The notes under the pieces are model-generated. The model made no database searches. It saw nothing but the letters and a program-made list of their open reading frames with translations, and was not told the origin of the DNA. A DNA stretch of 64,000 bases from Hygrophila difformis (lineage: Eukaryota > Streptophyta > Magnoliopsida > Lamiales > Acanthaceae). The stretch lies in the NCBI GenBank assembly GCA_030278955.1, contig JAOANR010000014.1, positions 13,518,068 to 13,582,067 of the forward strand, read 5' to 3'. Below are positions 55,483 to 64,000 of the stretch, piece after piece. The position numbers and the translations under genes were made by a program. The first letter of the stretch is position 1. The number at the start of each line of letters is the position of its first letter.

Positions 55483-55689
55483 ATTGTACTGATAAACGTT
55501 GTTGAGTTCTTTTTCAGATATCAAGAAGGCATCAAAGCATATGCATTGGGAAAGAGAAATGTTAAATGAAAGACATGTCGCACTTTTAAATATCTATTTG
55601 ATGGACATGTATTTTTAAGTTATTTTGTCAACACATCCACATGAAAATATACATTCATTTTATTTTATTCTTTCACATCCGAATTATTG

Positions 55690-57748
55690 GGCTCTAGACC
55701 AATTTTCGTGACATCACTGCCGTGTTATCTCACTCAAACTGTTGGCCAATCAATTTAAGATTAATAACACGAAGCCTGGTAAACAGAAGATTCAACAACA
55801 GTATAATATCAGAGTAAAACATACAAGATGGGAATCCATAACATTATAGATAATTTGGCTACAAGCCACATAACAGTATGACAACACAGACTCATCACAA
55901 CCTGTCCAGAATACTAAGTGTAAAACAGCAATACAGAACATGGTTCACCGACCATAGCAATAACAGTAATAAGGAAAGACGGATAATTCATGCTACAGAG
56001 CATAAACTCCAGACAACACATAAGTCAATAACATGAAACATGCATCCCTAGATAGATCGCTCATCCCCAAACCCGATATCATGCTCAGGCTCTGCGTCCT
56101 CCCCGGGAGCATCTATAAGAAAAACAAAACGCAAGGTGTCAGTACATAAGTATTGAGCAAGAGTAGAACTAGCTGGGCAAACGGGAACAAGATTAGCACA
56201 GTTAAATAACAGTTTATATAATTGCATAATTAAATAGATAATTAAAACATCACACCGTCCCATACTGGTGCTTCAACCACGTCATACACTGCAAAACAAT
56301 AATGAGATGATGAATGATGAATAAAATGCAATGACCTATAATGTCTATCTGCCCTAAATGCGGCACAGAAGAAATGTCTAGCACACGTCCTAAGTACCAT
56401 AATCGGTATTCTTCCCCAAATAGGGTCCACCCCCTAATGGTCGGAAGAGATACCCACAGTGCCCCCGCCGCGGACACTAAAGGCTAGCATAAGTGGCTTA
56501 CGGTCTGGCGGGTACTAGCCTAGAGCATCTCGCTTTTGAAGGACACAATGCCCAGGATAATAAGATGTTAACTATGCCTAGTGACACACTTGAAAACATA
56601 GTTAAAAGATCTATTATCTTCGAAAACACAATTCAGAATGGTTTACAATAAGTTCCACACATGTCCAGTCTCACGAATCGAAAACATATAAGTACAAGAT
56701 AACAGTCCAAAGACTAAGTTCAGCTTTCGGGTCGCCAACCCCCACATATCGGCTTGCATATTCCATATGAGTTAGTCGTGATCACGGGTGTGCCAAGTCC
56801 CATGTAACGGCACTCAACTATAATCGTCAGATTAGAAGCAACACAGAATTCCATCCTAAACTAAGGCATGTTAAATCTTATAAGTACAAATTAGTACTCA
56901 AAAGGTGTGTCAACAATACTTAGGCAATTTAAAACATATCTCGAGGCATATGAACGAGGAATAAGCGAGAAAACACGAAAGGGAACAAAAAACGGAAGAA
57001 AACAACAAATTGGGCGCGCATGTGGCACCCTGAGGCGCCACACTGGCGCCCAGAGCTGTTTTTAGGCGCCACCCAGGCAAGGTGGCGCCTGGGTGTGGAA
57101 ACTGAAGAACAGGGGCGCCGCTTTGGCGTCCCAGACCGATTCTGGGCACCACCAAGGCTCTGTGGCGCCTAGTCTGGCACCAGCAGAACATGAACGCTGT
57201 TCTTTGTTCTCCTTCCATTCTCCTCCCATTTTTCCCCCACTTTGAGCTGAATTCTACTCTTGCCTTGGATTTTGATGTCCAAAAGTCTTCAATAACAGTC
57301 ATCCCAAGCTCCCCAACACCAATTTCAAGCAAGGTGTGTATTAACAATCCCCAACTTTTCTTGAGCTCAAACTTGCTCAATCTCTCCCAAAGACTCCATT
57401 TCTTCACCTTCTCCCTCAAAAATGGGATTTGCCCTAATTTTGGAAGCTTGAGTTACAAATGGGAATAAGATGGCTGATTTGGGGGTTTTACTTGGGTGTG
57501 GGTCAGCCCGGGTTGGAAAATGGGTCGGGTCGGTAGATGGGTTAATGAGTTGAGCCACTAGTCTTGAGCCATATACACCAACAAGCACTCACTTGAGCAC
57601 TTAAGCCCTTATTCTCTTGTGGGTTTGAACCCACTTATTCTTCCACTTCATTCCAATCATACCTACAGAATAATCCATATCATTTATCTTACTCGATTAA
57701 CCACAATTAATTAAATTAATTATGCGTTAATTAAATCGGGTTGTTACA
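55690..57748 (-). mobile_element. Minus-strand LTR inserted in the solo LTR
   Basis: Reads on the minus strand from TGTAACAACCCG at 57748. It contains a GGCGCC-rich cluster (57005-57180) and, near 56060-56100, a stretch matching 58800-58860 of the plus-strand LTR. Its 3' part (55690-55790) matches 59130-59220 inverted. The far end was not fixed; the start given is approximate. Confidence 0.65.
57005..57180. repeat. Cluster of GGCGCC motifs
   Basis: About ten TGGCGCC/GGCGCCA copies within 175 bp, in the central part of the minus-strand LTR. CpG-rich against an AT-rich background. Confidence 0.85.
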
Positions 57749-57968
57749 TTTAAAATATGAAACTATTGAATATTTATTTTTAATTTGGGCATATATATTT
57801 TGAACAAAAGTCTTTAAAACTCTAAGTGCAATATGTATTTAAAAGACAATACAACTTAGCCTTAGCATCTTTCCAAATGAGCTGGAATAAATCGCGTCTT
57901 GCTTGGGAAGGTGTGGCGTGGCATCCCGAAAATTTTGGGTTTTGAAATTTTCGTGGTGTCACAACTAG

Positions 57969-59245
57969 TATGTCTAAATAATTATTACAATATGTGTATT
58001 CGAATGTTGGTATTGGATTTGGAAAATCTACCATTCCTTATAAATTAGGATGGAAACCGAATGCGCATGTCTCTAAATATTGTAACGATGTAGCGAGCTG
58101 ATATGTTGGGGTTTGGCAAACCCCGGAACTGAATTCTAGTCTTTGGAATTGTTAATCATGAATGTATGCTTTCGAATCGTGATATTGGACATGTATATAA
58201 CATTTATGCGATTAATGTGATAATTATTGCTTTTGAGGATATGAATTTCTTAACTATGCTTCCAAGTGTGGCTCTGTGTATACTTAGTTATTTATTTATC
58301 CCGGGCATCATTTTTGAATGAAAATTTATTTATGCTTTTGAGAATTGAGTTCTGGGTATGCTAGCTTTCGAGAGCGAGATGCTCTGAGCTAGTACCTGTT
58401 GTTTGTGGTTTGATCCTTAGGGGATGCCACTCCGTAAGCCCCTATATATTATGCATGTTGTGTCTGTGGCGGGGCACTGTAGGCATCTCTTCTGACTATT
58501 AAGGAGTGTGGACCCTTGATGGAGATGAATGCCAACCATGGTTACTAGGATGTGCGCTAGACATCTTCTGTGCTGCATTTAGGATAGATAGACATTTTAG
58601 GTCATTGCTTTCCATCCTACATTCATTCATCATTTTTTTGCAATGTATGACGTGGTTGAAGCACCAGTATGGGACAATGTGATATTTACTTATTTTATTT
58701 ATGTCCTTAATATTATTTTGTATGTTAATTTCTTATATCCCTTTCCCCAGCTAATTCTACTCTTGCTCAGTACCTTGTAGCGATTCCTTGCAATTGTCTT
58801 TTCTTATAGATACTCCCTTGGAGGGCGCAGAGCATGAGCATGATGATGGATTTGGGTTGAGTGATCTACTTATTGATGCATTTTACAGTTGTTGACTATC
58901 ATGCTTGTCTTGGAGACCATCCTATCTTTACTATGACTTATTGTCTGTTGATGTTAGTCCGTGAATTATGTTCTTATCTTCCTTTTATGATGCACTTGGT
59001 ACGGACTGGCTGGATGCTATGAATATTGTGGGGACATACCATTTATGTGGCTTGTAGCTGGATTAACTTAATGCTATGAACTCGGTTTATGTTGCTTTTA
59101 CTATGATGTTATGATTTTGTTGAATTATATGAATATGATTACCAGGCTTCGTGTTGTCGATCTTAAATTGATTGGCCAACAGTTTAGGTGAGATGACACA
59201 GTCGTGACGTTACAAAAATTGGTTTTAAATTTTTGGGGCGTTACA
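57969..59245 (+). mobile_element. Right part of the older LTR
   Basis: Plus-strand sequence homologous to the minus-strand LTR: GTATGACGTGGTTGAAGCAC at about 58648 matches the complement at about 56270-56290. It ends in GGGGCGTTACA at 59245, a Del/Tekay-type LTR end. It starts directly at the ACTAG duplication, showing it was split by that solo LTR. Confidence 0.65.
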
Positions 59246-59246
59246 G

Positions 59247-60110
59247 GAAAAAAATATATTTTAAATCCCATAAGAATTTGTCTCACTCACTTTTGTCCCA
59301 TATTTAAAAAATTTTCACTTATGGTCCCATTAGATAATTATTTTTTTTCACTTTTGGTCATACTATTTTTTAAGAAAAAATTATTCATATGGGGTGAATG
59401 TGAATTTTTAGAAATTTGTTTATTTGTAAAATGTCCACAATCCAAATAATAATTCAAATTTCATTTAAGTAATTCAAAATCTATTTATTTGTAACAAATA
59501 ATATTATTTATAATTTTACTAGAAAAATAATATTTATTAAAAAATAATAATTAAAATTTTGTTATAACTATTTAGTATATACTATGTTGAATAAATATAT
59601 ATAATATTTTGATTAATATTTATTAAAAATATTTTTATTTTTTTTATCACAATAAAATATTTTAGTTATGAGTATATATTGCATTTATTATATTTTTAAT
59701 TTTTTTACTGTTATGTAATAAATGGTTATTAAAATATTATAGATATATATATACATATGTATAAACAAAATTCATGGAATATATTTTCTTGAAAATATAC
59801 AATTTTATTCTTTAATAAATATTATTCTTTCACTAAATTCACAAATAATTTTATTTGCTATAAATGGATAAATTTGGATTTATTTAAATGAATTATGGAT
59901 TTTTAATTAGATTGTATCATTTGGCAAATAAATAAATTTTTACAAAATGCGCATTGACCCAATAGAAATATTTTTATTAAAAAATAAATCAATAAATCAA
60001 AACTGAAGAAAATAATTATCTAATGGGACAAAAAGTGGAAATGTCATAACCGTTGGACCAAACGTGATTGAGCGAAAATTTTATATGACCGAAATTGGAT
60101 TTTCTCCGGA
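59247..60110. mobile_element. TIR element, non-coding
   Basis: About 100 bp at the left, containing GTCCCATTAGATAATTATTTT (truncated here), occur inverted at about 60000-60110. The outer ends GGAAAAAA and GGAGAAAA also pair. No TSD was found. The interior is very AT-rich. Confidence 0.6.
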
Positions 60111-60119
60111 TTTATCATA

Positions 60120-62460
60120 TGATTCTTGATCTATTTCCTATCTTGAAATAAATACTATTAACCTTCACTCTCTAAAATCTTGTGTTCAATCACTTTACTC
60201 TAATTTATGTTACATAAAAAAATGTAAAGAAAATCATATGAAGCTTGGACGGGGTATTTAAATATAGCCGGATTTTAAAATTCCACACCACTCTAGTCTA
60301 TTTCTCACTAATAAGCCAACATTATTTCCTTTATGAAGAATATGGTAAAATGAAAAAGTTTGGCATGTTTTGCCATCACGAGTATCTACTCGTGATGGTG
60401 TTTCCAAGAGGAGGTAATGGCTTTTCCCATGCCCGACTCGAACCCAGTGTCACTCATGGGCCCAAGCTTACCTGCCTTGAGCCGACCCACAATTTGTCAG
60501 AGCACAAGCCATGGAGATGACCATACACTGCAACCCACCCCAATGACATCACGAGGTGCTACTGATGGATTGTTGAGACAGGGTGTCGATCCCCTGACTT
60601 CCTTTGCCATAAGGGGTAATGAAGGCACCGTTATAACACATGTTGAGCCACATTGGATTTATTTAAAATTTCATGGGGGAATTGCATTTGAACAAAATAG
60701 GGAGAAACCCTATTGCTAAGACAACTTGCTGGCAAAAAAACATGAACCACAAAGTAATGTTGTAACTTGTATGATTGGAATTGATCCACCCACAGATTTG
60801 GAAAGAAGGAAAATGAAACAACCATTCTCATTCCAAATACAGCCCCGAAATACTATCTTTTCCCCGTGACCCACGAGTTTTAGGCCTCGTTTGATACCTC
60901 TTATTAAATCGACGAATAAAAGGTCTAATAAGACCTCTAATAAGATGTATAAAACGTGATCTGAATCTTCACGCAATCCCTCCAAGAGTTCAACAACGAA
61001 ATATGGCTCATGTGGTTTTTGAACTAGGAGCCTAGAGGTGGAAGTGATATGATAGAAGGTCATTCAAAAAGCAACTTGCAAAAGTGTTAATGTCAAGGCA
61101 AGCAACCTTAATTGACAACTATTATGCCCATAGTAAAAAAAAAAAAAAAAGGGATCCCAAAGAGTGGCCATTGAAACATACTAACTTTTATTCTTGAAGA
61201 TTATATGATATCATAATTATGATTACACTAGCCAAGTGGGGACTGAAATATCAATACGTTTTTCAGTAAAATATTATTTTAAAAAATAAATTTTAAATTA
61301 AATTTCATTCGCCGACTCAAGTTTGTAACATACAAGATTTTTCTGAAAAACTAAAAATACACGAAATGGCCTTAATTGAGAACCCAACTCAAGTTAGCAA
61401 TCCAAAAAACTGCTCCCCTTTAGATATTATCATAGGCTTTACCCAAATCAATTTTGAACACCAACCAAGCTAGCTAGAGGCCTAGAGCTCCTTCATCTTC
61501 AGATTTATGATCATCTTGTTGGCAACTAGGGGCTATGGCCCATTGAGAATTTGTTGATCTTTGATACTATGAAGGGTTTTCTTTTCTTCCTTTTTTCTGC
61601 CCCTCTTTCTTTTTAATCTTGTGAAGGATTTCAACAGCAGAAAAAAGAACGAAAGAATGAATCGGAATAACGAGAAGGAAAATTATTATAGCCTATATGA
61701 CTATACACTTAATTATTAGGTATCATGTACAATTGTCCATGTTAGTATGTAGTGATTATTTTCATCTCAAAATTAATTAATAAAGGTAGAATTATCTTCA
61801 TTATATTGGCCATAAGCATGCACAACATGGTTGCAAGTAGACATCAAGGTACATGCATCCATTTTTGGACAACATTAAAAATATCAAATTAAAAAGCAAA
61901 GTTGGCCAATGGTCATCAAGTGGTGTTTGGGATGGCAAAATGTTGTTTATGACAGGCTAACTTGACATGAAGTTGACATATCATTTGCTCACTAATTTAT
62001 AGTGTGAGGACGACTGCCTTCAATCCATAAGACTAAGGAGTGCTTGATGGCCTTCATGGGTACATCCCAGGTTCAATTTATAGTGGTGCTTGATGTTTTC
62101 GTGACGTTCCTAAAATGCCACTGTATATAATCTCTTGAACATTGGCAAAAGGATAGGATTTTGCGAGTTACTAATTAAATTTGCCCAATTGTTTGCTATG
62201 GAAGTTATTGTGGTGATTGTTAGTTACAGCCCGAATCTGCTGGACATGCCTTGTCGTAAAACCTATGTAATAGTAGTACATGCTTTAGCAGCACAACAAC
62301 ATTATTGAGGAATGAGTCTTTCCCGTATACCGGTCTTGCAAAATTTTGGATTTGATAAAAATCGTGTTGTCGCCAGACAATACCGGTCATGACTCATGAT
62401 AGGTTGGAAGCCAGAGGCTTGAGCACTTGGCTAAGTCATCATCCCAAAAAATTGAGCTTA
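60120..62460. other. Intergenic DNA with no recognisable gene
   Basis: A less AT-rich island at 60410-60660 resembles a repeat fragment but I cannot name it. The rest is AT-rich with an A-run at about 61136-61149. The ORFs on both strands show no protein-like pattern I recognise. Confidence 0.45.
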
Positions 62461-62464
62461 TATG

Positions 62465-62507
62465 ACTATTATTATTATTATTATTATTACTACTACTACT
62501 ACTAATA
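62465..62507 (+). repeat. Trinucleotide microsatellite
   Basis: (ATT)n of about eight units followed by (ACT)n of about six units. Confidence 0.9.
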
Positions 62508-62509
62508 AT

Positions 62510-63470
62510 GGTGGCAACTTTTAAGTTTTGCCGTATAGAACATGAAGAGGAAAAATTCTTCTCATGCACAAATCTTCATGTCACTACGTACGCCTAGTCT
62601 CAAAAACCAGACGAGTTTTGCATTAAGGCACAATTTCTGCATGTTACTAGCTAGTAGTTCTCAACCGACGCAACCTGCAATACAAATTTCAAAATTCACC
62701 GTGAAAATCGTGCATGTACGGTATACAAAATGAATTTAAAAGAAGGGAAAAAAAAAAGACTTGGATAAATATTTTTTTGGATACACATTAAATTCGTGAC
62801 ATCTAACAAACTAAAATTGCAAAATTAAAGCAATTAAATATCCTTATCACGCCTCTCTCTCCCCAATTATATCTGGGTTCTTCTCTTTTTGGTAAAAATG
62901 CCAGATTAATTCATTTTCTTTCTCTTTTTTCCGAATCCATTCTTTACTAATTTTTGGTCCCATTTAGTCTCTACATTTACTAATTATATCCAATTTAGTC
63001 ATTTTTTCACTAATCACAATAAATGAGCTGACATGTCATTATTAATGCAAAGAATCCAACTCATTATCCAACTCACCCCACATTCAACCCAATCAGCCAA
63101 TCTCCAATCTATATAATGACGTCTAGGGTTTGAAACCCAATTCAAAATCACTACTGTCTTCTTCCCGATCCCAGTCCCACCAGACTTCAAAGCGGAAGCC
63201 ACATATCAATGCCGGCTAAGGGGCTGTGCAAACAGCCCCATTGCACAGGGTCCCATTTTTTTTAAATCCCCCAATAAGTTGTGTATTTTCTTTATTTTTT
63301 ATGTATTTTTTAATATTTTTATTTTTTTATATTGATTCTTTTGCAAAAATTTAAATTGAAGATTTTTTTTTTTTGTATTTTTTACATGTTGTAAAGAACT
63401 AGTTAGATCGTTGATCATTTTGGCATATAGGCAGTATATTTTTTTGGGTGCAAAATATAAAAATAAAAAT
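62510..63470. other. Intergenic DNA
   Basis: AT-rich. A short inverted GGGGCTGT/ACAGCCCC-like patch lies at about 63220-63240. No gene supported. Confidence 0.45.
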
Positions 63471-63475
63471 AAAAA

Positions 63476-64000
<525 letters not shown>

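Larger units (their letters stand above)
51987..57963 (+). mobile_element. Solo LTR (Tekay/Del-like) with nested insertions, TSD ACTAG
   Basis: Starts TGTAATACCCGAGAATTT and ends AATTTTCGTGGTGTCACA, an inverted end pair typical of Del/Tekay LTRs. It is flanked by ACTAG at 51982-51986 and 57964-57968. Without its three insertions it is about 3 kb. No internal coding region remains. Insertions are the MITE at 53566, the hAT-like element at 54885 and the minus-strand LTR ending at 57748. ORFs in this region are not supported. Confidence 0.75.

Noticed and set aside
56910..57588. ORFs of 60-169 codons on both strands
   Set aside because: They fall in the minus-strand LTR around the GGCGCC cluster. 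No domain, and LTRs of this kind are non-coding.
60245..61063. ORFs of 66-115 codons
   Set aside because: No recognisable protein features. The most gene-like part (60410-60660) reads in no single frame as a known domain.

Overview
This window looks like a repeat-rich intergenic stretch of a flowering-plant (probably asterid eudicot) nuclear genome holding one intact host gene. The evidence is the seven-exon flippase gene, plant Stowaway-type MITEs, a plant L1-type LINE with DUF4283-like ORF1, Ty3/gypsy-type LTRs and a Caulimoviridae-type endogenous virus. Assignment below 'eudicot' is a guess.

Layout. 1-1000: tail of a Ty1/copia element and a Stowaway MITE. 1302-21546: an L1-type LINE with 14-bp target-site duplications (TSDs) and a poly(A) tail. 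It is split inside its endonuclease by a 14.5-kb LTR retrotransposon (3011-17488, TSD AGCCT) with about 3-kb LTRs. That element has no gag, protease, RT or integrase. It carries its own internal promoter, a spliced leader exon and a long ORF series of unknown function. 21600-33300: AT-rich DNA with MITEs, a tRNA-derived SINE, a Helitron-like 3' end, a foldback element nested in a MITE, a broken hAT transposase gene and an LTR-like block. 33697-38288 (minus): a complete P4-ATPase gene, ortholog of Arabidopsis ALA1. All seven exons join in phase to 1203 codons. 39338-41400: MITEs and two more SINE copies.

41412-50215: an essentially full-length endogenous pararetrovirus. It holds a tRNA-Met primer site, eight ORFs, a promoter with TGACG repeats and a poly(A) signal. 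It lies between imperfect terminal inverted repeats (TIRs) of at least 56 bp, bounded by a perfect 9-bp TSD (TAAGTTAAT). A viral genome packaged like a Mutator-type transposon is the most striking feature here. The virus also has two successive retropepsin-like motifs, one at the end of the movement-protein ORF and one at the start of the RT ORF.

50334-59245: two hAT-like non-autonomous elements built of short palindromes, and a stack of nested solo LTRs (an older LTR split by a solo LTR with TSD ACTAG, itself carrying a MITE, a hAT element and a minus-strand LTR). 59247-60110: another TIR element. 60120-63470: little recognisable. 63476-64000: a frameshifted receptor-like kinase fragment on the minus strand.

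Only the ALA1-like gene looks like a functioning host gene. Everything else is mobile, viral or decayed. All similarity statements are from reading the sequence and knowledge of the families; no search was run.
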